Positions 9,393-22,352 of a stretch of DNA of 64,000 nt are shown in pieces (position 1 is the stretch's first letter; each line of letters opens with the position of its first letter). A program made the translations under genes and the position numbers. The notes under the pieces were generated by a model. That model made no database searches and had not been told where the DNA came from. It was given only the letters and a program-made list of their open reading frames with translations. Origin of the DNA: Aspergillus flavus (taxonomy: Eukaryota > Ascomycota > Eurotiomycetes > Eurotiales > Aspergillaceae); contig NC_092409.1 in the NCBI RefSeq assembly GCF_009017415.1, positions 3,162,001 to 3,226,000 of the forward strand, in the 5' to 3' direction.

Positions 9393-11123
9393 CTACGACG
9401 AGAATCTCTTCCGGTCATACCGAACCACCGCTTGCAAAATCACAGATGCACCTGTGGCACAGTCATCTGCAGAGCAGAATTCTTCCGGATGATGGCTCAG
9501 TCCATCCTTACATGGCACGAATATCATACTGGTGGGCACCCTCTTAGACGTGAAAACACTATCGTGACCCGCGCCACTCATAATCGTCCGCACAAGGGAT
9601 TTGGGCTCGGGCGCATCGGCGACAACAGCTTCTGCAGATTGTTGCACGCAGTCGATACAATCGGGGTGGAACTTGACCGCTGGAGAGTCGAATTCTACAG
9701 TCCATTCGACCCGACAAGGCTTACCAATGCCCTTGCCTTCTTCCGCTGCAATGGCGTCGAACTCCTTTCTTAGTTTCTCCTCAACAGTTGCGACCAATTC
9801 AGTTTCGGGACCGCGAATATCGAGGGAGAAGCTGACAAGACCAGGCACGGTATTGACGCTACCAGGTTTTGCCTCGACGATGCCGACACTGGCTAAACAA
9901 CCGTGAGAAGAGGCAACTTCCCGAGCGCGCACCATCATTTGAGCGAAGGCGTACAGCGCGTCTGCGCGATGTTGAAAAGCTGTGGTCCCAGTATGGGTGT
10001 CTCTACCCGTCACATTGACTCGATACCAGCGGTACGCTTGGACGGCAGTAACAATACCAACACGTTGACCTGCTGAAATCAGATGAGGCCCCTGTTCAAT
10101 GTGAAGCTCAAAATGAGCTGCCATGGGAGTTGCTTTGTATGAACAAGGAACATCCCCTAAATAACCGATCTTTTCAAGTGCCGATTTTAACGATTCTGGA
10201 GCAGAAGATGCAGTGGGGAGAGAAGCCACCGTTGGCACCTCGATGAGCCCATGTGCCCGTGAGAGAGGTATAGACTCTGCCCATACCCCAGAAGCGACCA
10301 TACTGATAGGGAAACGGGCCCCCTCTTCGCTATAGAGGTATTAGCGTAAGCACTTGGAAATGTTAAGTTGACTCGGGCTCTCTTACTTCGTCCAGTTTAC
10401 AACGCCTATGCCTCCTTCTGTTTCCAGGCCCATCTCGTCGATAACTTTCAAAGCTTCAATACCTGAGAGAACACCCAGGATCCCATCGTAACGACCACCT
10501 GTTGGTTGCGTATCTAAATGGCTGCCGATGAATGTCGGGGGCACATCCTTTCTCCGTCCGGGACGCACAGCGAAGATATTGCCCATTTCATCAATCGTGA
10601 TGTCGCATTTTAATGCCTTAGTTGTTTTAATAAACCAGTCTCGCACGGATTTGTCTTCTTCAGACAGCGTCAGGCGCTGCATTCCTGTATCCGTCGGTCC
10701 ACTAGGCTAAATGTTAGTCTACAGTGACTGGATATATGCTCATGACGGCGTGGGAATATAGATGCGCATTGGAGAGAAACAATAGAATTCAATTGCGCTT
10801 TGAAAATTGCTATTACTTCGTTCTCTTCGATACCAATATGGCTTAAGAGGTCTGAAACTGGTGTTCACTTACTCTCCCCAACGTATGCCAAACCCCCATT
10901 GACAACTGTGATGGAGGTCGTTTGCAAGGCGGTCCTTGTTGGCTCTAAGCGCCGAAACCTCGGCCTCGGACAGCTCTGTCGTCAACATGGCTTGTTTTAG
11001 AGAAAGGGAGAAGGTCCGGCGTGGTTGGATCAGGCCTATCCTTGTGAACGGCAATACTCTTGACTTGGCCGGTAATCCCTTGAGTGATACTGTAGCAGAC
11101 TTGGAAAATATGAAAGACGCCAT
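9393..11123 (-). CDS. M20-family zinc amidohydrolase (N-carbamoyl amino acid hydrolase / beta-ureidopropionase type)
   Basis: Exons 10873-11123, 10387-10701 and 9393-10329; 500 residues. The family (HyuC, allantoate amidohydrolase, yeast-type beta-alanine synthase Pyd3) removes the carbamoyl group from N-carbamoyl amino acids or related ureides in pyrimidine or purine nitrogen recycling. Two-metal ligands are visible: His about 145 in GSHLDTQP, Asp about 156 in GRYDG, Glu about 190-191 in NWTNEEGARF, His about 265 in FELHIEQGPHL, and His in GLSHHPEE near the C-terminus. The PTDTGMQRLTL segment is also typical. The N-terminal ~45 residues are basic and Ser-rich with no acidic residue (start MASFIFSKSATVSLKG), consistent with a mitochondrial presequence; this is inference. 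Intron 1 is long for this window (171 bases). The exact substrate cannot be told. Confidence 0.9.
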
Positions 11124-12125
11124 GCTGTCCTCTGATATATACACAAGGAGGGGGTGGTAGACATACAAATGTTGGCTGTTGGAGGTGGACAGATAAGGCA
11201 ACTCTGGGGAGACGTGATAAGATATCTCTGCGGGGTTAGTCTTTCCTCGGCGATCTCATCAAATTGGAGGCCAATTAAGGTAGAATTGTTAGTGATGATA
11301 ACCTGCAGGGATCGGGTTTCGTTGCTTCTCCAACTTGGCTGTTGGAGTAGAGCGCCAAAGCCGTCTCCCTCTCCAGACATCCGTATAGATGACAGACTGG
11401 TAGCGGACAAATGTCCGCTCATAGATGCCCTTACTCCAACATAGTCCAAAGCTCCTATGGCCCGTCACAGGGGTCAGTGCCGACTAATAATTTGAGACGT
11501 AAAACGCAGGTAAGAGGTGGTCTTCAGATAGATCCATAGGGACCTGGTATGCTGCTGCAGTAGACACAGCGCGCGGAGGAAAATATGTCATGTACTCTTA
11601 TGGACACAGGTTTTGGTAGAGACGACCCACGCACCATGTTTGAGATAAGACCCATTACCGCCTTATTTGAGCTAGGAAAAGAAAGTTGGTAAACAGGAAT
11701 ACTGCAATTATCATGCCGCCAAAAAAAATAAAACAATAAAAATCGACAACTGTGTCGATGGAAAGGTCCAAAGATTCAGTAGAGGAGTATTGTGGGCAAA
11801 CCACGGCCATCTCTGGTAAAAGGCAAGAAATGGGTTCTGAACTAGCTTGTCCCACTCCTCACACTACTAGCCAGTATAGTGGTATATATCCCCTTATATT
11901 AATGCCAAGACACCACTGGTTCGAATCCCTCCACTGCCACCCTACCTTCGTTTTTCCTGTTCCATTCTTCCCTTCCATACGATAATATTCCCCCCGTCGC
12001 GTTCCGCCTCCCAGTAGCAACCCCGCATCAGCAAGCATACACTTTTCTTCGATTTCTTATTTCTATTCTTCAGTGTACCCTTACTATATACCTCATAACA
12101 TAATACAAAGCACTACTATACCAAC
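11124..12125. other. Spacer and promoters between M20 hydrolase and HIT gene
   Basis: About 1 kb between divergent starts. I see no coding signal; short frames lack recognisable content. A degenerate tRNA-like stretch lies at 11865-11939, described separately. The last 150 bases are C/T-rich and are the likely promoter and leader of the HIT gene. Confidence 0.5.
11865..11939 (+). pseudogene. Degenerate tRNA-like sequence (tRNA relic)
   Basis: A perfect RNA polymerase III B-box GGTTCGAATCC lies at 11918-11928, and an A-box-like CAGTATAGTGG (one mismatch to TAGTATAGTGG) lies at 11872-11882. Their spacing, about 46 bases, is that of a real tRNA gene. However, the acceptor and T-stem arms do not pair and no clear anticodon stem forms, so this is a decayed tRNA or tRNA-derived repeat, not a working gene. 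Confidence 0.35.
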
Positions 12126-13181
12126 ATGTCTTCTGCCGCCTGTATCTTCTGCAAGATCATCAAGGGTAATGATTACTCAATGCCATTTTAGACTTTCTAC
12201 ATTCTACAGCATTTGTTTTGCCCCAACTTCGTCATGGGTGAAGCTCCTCCAGCAACAATAGCAGACGTTTCTAACAAGCGCACGAACAACAACAGGTGAT
12301 ATCCCTTCCTTCAAGCTCTTCGAGAGCGACAAGGTCTTTGCTTTCCTTGACATCCAGCCTCTGAGCCGTGGCCATGCGGTAAGTGTTCACTCCCTTGAAT
12401 GTTGTCTGCTATTTTATCCCCGCACGGCAATCCCAACTCCCAGCGCCCCTCTACCGGGGATAAGATACTCACCTTTTATGATTATACCCAACAACTGCCT
12501 TCAAATCACATGTATTCCCTCTACTCAAGCAAACAGCAACACTAACAAACGAAAAACAGCTCGTGATCCCCAAGTTCCACGGCGAAAAACTCACCGATAT
12601 CCCCGACGAGTACCTCAACGAAGTCTTGGTATGTAGCCACCCACCCGGGACCGTGCTCGCCTTAAATAAGGTCCCAGCATCTGAGGACCTTGCGAGAAGG
12701 ACAATCATCCCCGCAGCTTCAGGCCTCTCACAAGCCAAACAAGCTAACCACTAATAATTTCTATTGAATAGCCCGTTGCAAAGAAGCTCGCCCAAGCCGC
12801 CGACGCAAAGGACTTCAATGTCCTCCAGAACAACGGCACGATCGCCCACCAGGTCGTTCCACATGTACGTTCGAACCCTTTCCCCTGACGGGGCTAGATA
12901 ATGCTGATTTTGTATGTCCTTGGCTAACCCGTTATTAGGTTCACTTCCATATGGTATGTTCGCTTGGCTCGTTTTTTGGGTTGACAGGAACCACTTTTCT
13001 CAATTTTGATTCTGAAACGGCCTCCTCTCCAATATCTAATTTATGGAACCGATGCTAATCTGATTCGTTGCAGATCCCCAAGCCTAATGAGAAGGAGGGC
13101 CTCGGTGTCGGCTGGCCCGCCCAGGCTACGGACATGGACAAGCTCAAGGCTCTCCACGAGGAACTCAAGTCCAAGATTTAG
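12126..13181 (+). CDS. hnt1: HIT-family nucleoside phosphoramidate hydrolase (Hnt1/HINT type), six exons
   Basis: Exons 12126-12165, 12296-12378, 12560-12628, 12772-12864, 12939-12953 and 13074-13181; 135 residues. HINT/Hnt1 enzymes hydrolyse adenosine 5'-phosphoramidates through a histidine triad. Seen: N-terminal zinc-type CIFCKIIKGDIPSFK, the helix FAFLDIQPLSRGHALVIPK, and the triad HQVVPHVHFHMIPKP near residue 95. The triad is divided over three exons, and its centre, VHFHM, is encoded alone by a 15-base exon. The C-terminus (GLGVGWPAQATDMDKLKALH) is typical of fungal members. Introns make up more than half of the locus. All junctions are GT-AG and keep frame. Confidence 0.94.
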
Positions 13182-13818
13182 ATGTCACAAGGACTGTGTA
13201 TACTCCGTACTGTGTCACTAAACCTGATTTGAAAGCGTCGGGTGATATTTGTGTCACGTATCTCCAGGTCACACCGCATCTGATATATATCCTTGGTCAA
13301 GAAAATGTTGCATTAACTCTTTGTGTAAACTATGGCTGACTTAGTTTGCTGTAACCCGTGCAGAAATGAGAGCGAGAATGTTGTGCTTTGAGCTACGTGT
13401 AGCATGGCAGCTAAGCGGTCTGTGGAGCGAGCAGCCCTTGGGTTCAGATTCAATTCAATCTGATAAATGGGCGGTTTCATTGATGTGCTCCTTTTGCAGG
13501 TATTACTGCGACTAAAAATAGTGTCATGGGCTTGTCTCAATTTTGGCAAGATGTAAGATCATTGCTTCATACGGCAGTTTCTCCGAAGATATCTGCAGCT
13601 TTAGCATTGGGCTGCATCTAGAGCATAAATAAAGTTGACAGGACGAGTCTGTTGGGTCAGCTACATTACCCCTTGTATAGTAGTAGAACAAAGGATACAT
13701 CTACTAATTCTGACTGACGGTATTGTATAAACAAATTCCATTATATACAAGATACATGCATGATCTGAATACCTAAATCTCATTCTATCAGTGAAATCTA
13801 AACACCTGGAAACCCGAT
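13182..13818. other. Spacer between convergent HIT and CRAL-TRIO genes
   Basis: This 637-base region contains both 3' ends. A TACTCCGTA motif lies at 13201-13209, right after the HIT stop; the same motif recurs in other spacers. A minus-strand frame at 13313-13549 has no recognisable content. Confidence 0.45.
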
Positions 13819-15765
<1,947 letters not shown>

Positions 15766-16255
15766 GTGCTATGAGCAAATGACAGGATAATCACGACTTT
15801 TGGTATTCCCCTCTTTTTGTTATTTGAAGTGAGACAGACGAAGATCTAACCCCTGAAAAGTTTGATTGAACCGGGGGTATGCGGGGAATCCACAAAATAA
15901 AATAAAAAAAGAGGAGGCAAAAGGGAGTTCAGGAAGAAGCTAAAGAAAGGGTCGCCTGAGGGTCTTCCCCCCTGAGCCACTGGACCGCCACTAAATTTAG
16001 GGCCTGGCCGCCTGAGGCAACTGCCGTCGGTCATTCGGCTCCAGCGCAAAAGCGGGGGATCAACAGACGGCGTCAACAAAACAAAATCCAATCTAGCATC
16101 CACACTCCTTCCAATTATCGTGCCCCAATATTAATTGGTCACCTTTCCCCCCCAGATTTCCAGATTTGAGGCACTTTCGCAATCCTTACCCAATCCGTCC
16201 TACTACACCTTGCGTCACCTCTCCATAGTACCTCGGAATTTTTCCTCTCACGGCC
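15766..16255. promoter_or_regulatory. Divergent promoter of the CRAL-TRIO gene and DAM1
   Basis: A 490-base region between two starts. It contains an A-rich tract at 15896-15910 and an ATTAATTGG (reverse CCAATTAAT) at 16130-16138. The stretch 16150-16250 is C/T-rich and probably forms the DAM1 leader. No gene is seen. Confidence 0.45.
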
Positions 16256-17040
16256 ATGGATCCTACAGCTTTTTCCCGATCGTCTTCGCGTCCAAGACCT
16301 TCATCCAGGCCCACGACCCCTCTTCGACCGAGCTCTCGGTCTTCATTACGTGAAGCACATGGCTATGGAGGAAGTATCAGCAACGCAGGCTATACCCAAC
16401 CTGCGATAAATGCCCTCGAGCCACAGTTCGCAGAGCTCGCAGACTCCATGGCCGATCTCGAGGCCAACTTTATGCACCTCCAATTGATGCACGAGAGTCT
16501 TACGCGCTTCAGCGAAAGCTTTGCCAGTTTTCTCTACGGCTTAAACATGAACGCTTTCTGTGTAGATTTTCCAGAGGTATGGCTACGCGATACCAAGCCA
16601 TCGTACCAAAATTATTAACGGACGCAGGCTCCGATCCCCGAATCATTCAAAAGAGCCAAACAAGCGGAGGCTCAGAAAGGTATCAACGTCACATTACATC
16701 TGATGGAACTGTATGGCACTAACACTCTCCAAGAAGCTGAAGTGGAGCAAACTCGACAGGCTAATGAAGGCGAAACGACGTTCATGTGGGTCATTGATTG
16801 TTTCTCATGACTATATACTAGGTTTGATGGATTTTTCTAACCATAATGTCAAATTCCAGGACTACCGACACCACTTTCGTGGAAAATCCATCAAGCACAA
16901 CCCCCCCGAAGCCGGTGCGCAAAACTCCTACCTCGTCGCGGGGGACCACAAGAGGCTCTAGTACTCGTGGTCGTTATACAACCAGAGGCACTAGTCGAGC
17001 TCGTCCGAGCGCGCTGCCAAGGGGCAGAGGGTTGCGGTGA
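16256..17040 (+). CDS. dam1: DASH/Dam1 kinetochore complex subunit Dam1
   Basis: Exons 16256-16576, 16628-16679, 16734-16785 and 16860-17040; 201 residues. Dam1 is a subunit of the DASH ring that couples fungal kinetochores to microtubule plus ends and is an Aurora B substrate. The N-terminus is Ser/Arg/Pro-rich (PSSRPTTPLRPSSRSSLREA), followed by the conserved helical domain LEPQFAELADSMADLEANFM and ESFASFLYGLNMNAFCVDFPE (about residues 60-108). The C-terminal region is basic, Thr/Arg/Gly-rich (TTRGTSRARPSALPRGRG), fitting a microtubule-binding tail. The last junction splits an ATG codon (AT|G). The length is short, as expected for filamentous fungi compared with budding yeast. Confidence 0.92.
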
Positions 17041-18191
17041 ATATCATTGATGACAGTTCATGATCCCTCTTAATGGACCGACTCGTGTGTGTACGAAAAG
17101 GGCCTGTCGATTTCTTCACTCGTACAAAGGGTATATATCGCTAGCCGCCATACCATCGGCATCCCATAACGAGGGTCCAACAAACTCACGCAGCGCCGTG
17201 GGCTATGAGCGTGGTTGATTCATGCTAGAGAGTCCAATGGTGACCCCCCAAGACAATCTATTCTAGCCGCCATGCCCTAGTTTCTGAGCTACCGAACTGC
17301 TTGGAAATACGAACATTCCTCCGTCTTCGAGTGACATCCAGATTTCAGCAGGTCCCCTGTACCTAGTACTGCCGTCTAAATTCAGTACGCTCGAGTCTAG
17401 GTATTCATATATCAATGTGAATCAGAATAGAAGTTCTTGCCTGAGTGACTATCTAGTCACTAGCCACCTCTATCGAATCGCAGACCATCGTAGATCAGTA
17501 GTTTTACTCTTATTTGAGGTGACGGTGATGGTGAGCACGTGGTGAGACCATCCTATCAATACGTACCGTATTTCTCGGATCAAATGCAATCCCGGTTTCT
17601 TATCGCTCGGAAGTCACAACCCTTGCGGGAAAAAAAAAGATCTTTCAATCTGTCATGGCTTCTGCTTTTGTCGCCAGCGCCAATCGCCATTCCGAGACCT
17701 CAGCAAGACTATTCTTAGAAATCGTATTCGGGCTGTCTTGTATAACATTTATATAATACAACTTCTGTCCGGGGCCTCTTGATCAACCCTGAGAAAGAAC
17801 CCGGTGTTACGGAGTTAAGGACCTTACTTATCTGGGGTAGCGCTCGGGACGGAGCCGACGGCGGAACACAGAAGTGGCCGCGCAGACCATTTGCGGTCAC
17901 CACATCTTCAGACTTGCTGCAGTTCAAGGTCTTTCTTTGTTGGGAGCAGGCCTCTGAGAACCATGATGCTGATGTGATACAGCCAGGGTACTTGACGGCG
18001 TTTCAATCCATGGATTTTCATTGTGTCTGCAGGTGAACCCAACGTCACTCTCTTCCATCTATGCGAAGGATCCCTTGGCACCTGCTGTGATATATCTACA
18101 ATCGTTCTTCGGTGTCGCGGGCTTGTCCTTGGCCACACAGCTCTTTTAATACCTCTGGCACAACATATAATTCCCTTAATCCCACCTCGCA
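17041..18191. other. Spacer between DAM1 and UBP8
   Basis: About 1.15 kb holding the DAM1 3' region and the UBP8 promoter. Stops are frequent and the short frames (17715-17927, 17779-18036, 17908-18192) show no conserved content. A TTACGGAGTTA motif lies near 17808. Confidence 0.45.
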
Positions 18192-20013
18192 ATGGCTAGT
18201 GTGGCTTGTGTGTCGCTCCTCTCCGAGGCTGAGTTTGGTTGCGGTATGCGGTCACCTTGAAAGCTCCTAGAACTTGTCTTCAATGCTAACTTGCCTGGAA
18301 GAGCATCTTACGGCGCAGCTTTCCCAGGACGGAGGCGCGGGTGACCAGTTTAAGGCATCTTTCATCAAGACACATAATGCTTTGGCTCCTCGCTCCAGAT
18401 CCGGGGAATCGGCTACTACACAAAAAGGCCTACGTACAACTAGCTTTTTAAAACCAAAGTACATGTGCTTGACCTGCTCCGAGTCATTCATGAATGGCGA
18501 CCGAAAGGCCCATACAGGAAAGACCGGTCATCAATTCTGTGAGTAGGCCAAATTCGTGACCAAAGCCATTGGCTGACCGTTGCCGCAGACATGGAATCGA
18601 GAAGCCGCACGCTATTCTGTCAAGGATGCGGAGACTTCGTTTATGATTACGGTCTGGAGAGACTGAGATCATCAACACCAGAAAGCACGCTAAAACGTAT
18701 GGATATCATCCTACCCCTGAGATCTTATCCATAACTAAATTGTATCTAGTTGCTCAAAAACGTCGATTCAGCGAAAGCTCGACCGACGAGCTATATGTCA
18801 GGAGCAATGCAAACAAGCGCTCTTGTGCAAAGCAAGGTGTCAGGGGGCTATTCAACCTTGGACAAACATGTTATTTGAATGTTATTCTCCAGACACTGCT
18901 TCATGACCCAATTCTCAACACTTACTTTCTAGGAAGTGGGCATCAATCCCATGACTGCACTATGTCTGATTGTATAGCGTGCGCTGTTGCAGAAGCATTT
19001 GCAGACTTCAATAGCAGTGACAAGGCAGAAGGGTTTGCGGCCCTGAGCCTCCTTTTGGCCTCGTGGCGTGCAAGTTCTGTACGTCATCTTCCATCCCAAA
19101 GCTACATGAAGATTGACTAACTAACTCTGGCAGGCCTTGGCGGGATATCAGCAACAAGATGCTCATGAATATTACCAGTTCCTTGTCGACAAACTCCACT
19201 CTAGCACTGATGGACACCACGAGAACCACGAGAAAGGCTGCCCTTGCTTTTTCCACAAGACATTTTACGGCAAGCTGCGAAGTAGTGTAACATGTGACAA
19301 GTGTGGAAATGTCACTCGTACGGACGACCCCATGGTGGATCTAAGTTTGGATGTCCAGGTGCAGGCGAAGAAGCGCGCCATGGGTGGTGCTGGGCCCTCG
19401 TCCACGCCCACGCTGAGCGGATGTTTGGAAAGCTTCACTTCCCCTGAAAAACTTATGGCAGGCGTCTACAACTGCAGCGGTTGCGGGGGAAGCGCACAAA
19501 AGGCCACGAAGCAGCTACGCATTAAGAAATTACCGGCAATTCTATGTATGCAACTAAAGGTAAGTTTGCTATATCAAGCCTCTCGCCAAACACCTAACTA
19601 ATTCTATTGAAGCGATATGAACATACGTTCTCGGTTTCCGAGAAGCTAGAAGGCCGCATAGACTTCCCGCTGTCTATCAACATGCTCCCGTACACGACCA
19701 ACCCTAACTCCCACGTTGATAAATCGAGGTATATCTACGACCTTTCATCTGCCGTGGTTCATAAAGGAAAGCTGGACGCAGGGCATTACTATGCTTACTG
19801 CCGGCAGGGTGATGAGGTTTGCTTCCCATCTATCGCGACTTGTCACCATGCGTGAACAAGCGACTGTGAAATTTGGAATATAGCTAACATGAGCAGTGGA
19901 TACTCTTCAACGATGACCAAGTCACATCTGTGACGGAGGCCGATGTCCTCAGTGCCGATGCATATCTTCTCTTCTACAACCTTCGGTCCTTGGCTGGTGC
20001 TCCGTCGCAGTAG
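18192..20013 (+). CDS. ubp8: SAGA-complex ubiquitin hydrolase Ubp8
   Basis: Exons 18192-18243, 18302-18538, 18589-18696, 18750-19078, 19134-19559, 19613-19816 and 19897-20013; 490 residues. Ubp8/USP22 removes ubiquitin from histone H2B as part of the SAGA coactivator. An N-terminal ZnF-UBP module is visible (GCEHL, then KYMCLTCSESFMNGDRKAHT, and TLFCQGCGDFVYDY). The catalytic domain has the Cys box GLFNLGQTCYLN (Cys about 173), QQQDAHEYYQFLVDKLH, two zinc knuckles (CDKCGN and CSGCGG), the His box KGKLDAGHYYAYCR and the closing WILFNDDQVTSV. All catalytic motifs are intact. The tandem ZnF plus UCH layout points to Ubp8 over other fungal Ubps. Confidence 0.93.
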
Positions 20014-20839
20014 GAGTGCCTAGATTTACCACATGGTAATGTGGATTAATTGCTCATTGCATGCTTCTTTAGCGGCCAGGAGTCCATGGGCATGGGTTAC
20101 TTAGGTCTCTGTAGTAGCATCGACTTATAGAAGACTAAACCGTTGCACGGCGGAGTCGTTGTCCCGAGAGACAGCGGCTTAACACTCAACCGCGTTAGTA
20201 CTTGTTAGTGTCCATACATGTTGGCAGTCTACATATTCCATCCAAGGGTTCACCAGACACTTCCTTCTACTGGTATAGACATCCAGGCTATTCAAAGCAT
20301 AACATGATGTCTGGTCACTAAAGCAATTCGATGCGTGTCCCAACGTCCAGTAATCCATCACCGCTCGGTATAGCAGGAGGCACCCTAGAATAGGCGACAT
20401 AGTGTTTTCACAACTTGAAACCGACCAAGAGTGCACGAAGTTCTACCGAGATCATTACGGGGCACTACAGACCAACATCACAGTGCGAACAGCATGTGCT
20501 CATTAAATCTTTCAGTCATCGACCAGCGCGTATGGAGTTGTGGAGGAAGAAAGAGATAAAGAGAGCCCAGGTGATAAATTCCAGAAAAGTTCCTCATTTC
20601 AATTCATGTATGAATTGGGAGAAAAGAAAAAAGGGTTCGACATGACACCTTTAATAATTGTCAACACCGGCATCCGTGCATGATTTTCCTCCAACAACTT
20701 TTATTATTCCATATCTGTTTCCCCGTCGGAATCCCAAGCGAATCGAATCGGTGTCCTTTCCGCTTATTTCCCAAGGTTGTTACCGAGCGCCGAGGACGTA
20801 ACGAATTTCGTGAACAGGAATTTCCAGTTGGTATTTGAT
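20014..20839. other. Spacer between convergent UBP8 and RPS29
   Basis: This 826-base stretch carries two facing 3' ends. Short frames on either strand have no recognisable content. I see no RNA gene or repeat. Confidence 0.45.
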
Positions 20840-21446
20840 TTAACGGTACTGTAGTTTGGTAAAACATGTGCGTTAGTGATAGGGTTCTTTCTTTCTCCAT
20901 CTGCACTCCCCAGCCCAACGTGTTCCGTTGTTTATTTTTCCAAATATCTTTTCTTTCGTCGTGGTTGCTGGGTTGTGGGTGGTAATCTTCAATCGCGCAG
21001 GCCATGTCACGAACCTTGTGGAAACCGATGTCCTGAGACTTCTCACGGAAGCACTGACGGCAGATGTTCATCTATAAATCACCCCATATCAGCTTCACAC
21101 AATCCCAGCATATTTCTTTCGGAGCTCAATATATTCCACATACACCGTACTTGCGGATAAGACCAGCGCGGTGGGTGCAAACGCGGCTAAATCGCAAAAA
21201 CCACAATCAGTCCCATATATCCCATTACCATTTCGAACCAATACTGCAGAACCCGAGGTTCCCATCGTCGTCCAGAGGGAAGGGAGCGGTTTCAAGCCTT
21301 CACATACCATCCACGGGAGCCCTTGCCGTAACTATACGCAGAAAGAACCACCATTAGCCAAAACGTCTTTATCATCAAATTCACGGGGAGAAAACGGGGA
21401 GTCCTTACGTGCGAGGGCGGCTGTACCACACGGACTCGTGAGTCAT
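20840..21446 (-). CDS. rps29: 40S ribosomal protein S29 (uS14), five exons
   Basis: Exons 21409-21446, 21308-21331, 21144-21186, 21015-21071 and 20840-20848; 56 residues. uS14 is a zinc-binding protein of the head of the small subunit. The product starts MTHESVWYSRPRTYGKGSRG, shows the zinc ligands CRVC and CRQC, and ends DIGFHKYR. The last coding exon is 9 bases (Tyr, Arg, stop). If the final intron were missed, the frame would read on for about 60 codons, so a naive model would carry a false tail. The branch site CACTAAC is clear in that 166-base intron. The upstream AACCCTAA box is listed separately. Confidence 0.95.
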
Positions 21447-22352
21447 CTTGAATTGATTCGACGGCGAGGAAAACCTGGCGGGTTGACGGTGTTTGGGCAG
21501 GCGGATTGTCGTCGCTGGGCGGTTGTGGTTGAACGGAGACGAATGTTAGGGTTGGAAATTCCGTTGTGTGCTTTTCCTGTTCCCGATTCGGCCCAGCTCG
21601 CTTGAGACGCGCTAAACTTTGTTGGGCTGCGGGTTAGGATAATGGGGTCATGTGATGGAGCGCTTTGCTGCGTTGGGTTTAGCGTGGGTTTATTGGGTTC
21701 TGGGTACCTTCTGGGGATCGGCGGGTGTAATGTTTCTCCGCTTTCTACTATGTACTTTACTATACTTTTTACTTTATTATCTATGTACCTCATTTTGATG
21801 TTGATTTTATTTATCTATGAATCTATATTCTAGCTGAGTGACTTGGTCGTCTTAGTGGTTAGGCATTATTTGACATGATTCATTCGGACTGAGCATTTAT
21901 AACGAAAGAAATACGGAGCACTTGGTTTGACTATACACGACGACGGAGCGAGTCCCGAGTTGCCTTCGTTCTTGACGGACTCAGCCAATTGATCACTAGA
22001 AGTCATTTGGCATTTGGGATCCACTGGCGTATCTTGCCTCACTTCGGGCTTTACCATGAAAGTCCGGTCATAATATCTACATTAGTCACATCTCAACGTT
22101 GGATTCCATTCAATATCCAAGCTTCAGCTATTGCTAAGCTTGACTTACAGAAACTATGTAAAAGCATCAGTATCATATGTATTCGCGATATAGAATGTGA
22201 GTTAATAGTAAAAGAATTTGTAGAGGTGCTGAGAAGATGTGCAGTAGTTATCGTTAGATTGTGACGTTGCAGTGATAGGAAAAAGATATTAGGAGCATTG
22301 TCCTGCAGCAATTGCCGAAGGGAACAGGCATAGCACATTGAACAAGTTCAAT
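21447..22352. other. RPS29 promoter and AT-rich spacer
   Basis: The first ~250 bases are the RPS29 promoter with several CTAACCC/AAACCC boxes. From about 21720 the sequence turns AT-rich (runs of ACTATGTACTTTACTATAC type) and has no coding signal. The last part lies downstream of the minus-strand gene at 22353. Confidence 0.45.
21545..21552 (-). promoter_or_regulatory. AACCCTAA telomere-type box upstream of RPS29
   Basis: A perfect AACCCTAA on the minus strand, about 100 bases upstream of the RPS29 start. Further variants follow upstream (CTAACCCG near 21625 and AAACCCAACG near 21674). Boxes of this kind bind Tbf1-like factors and drive ribosomal protein genes in other fungi; that role is inferred here. 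Confidence 0.5.

Noticed and set aside
20661..21071. 136-codon frame that starts MNICRQCFREK
   Set aside because: Its first 19 codons are RPS29 exon 4; the rest is intron read-through. Splicing to the 9-base exon at 20840-20848 gives the normal HKYR end.
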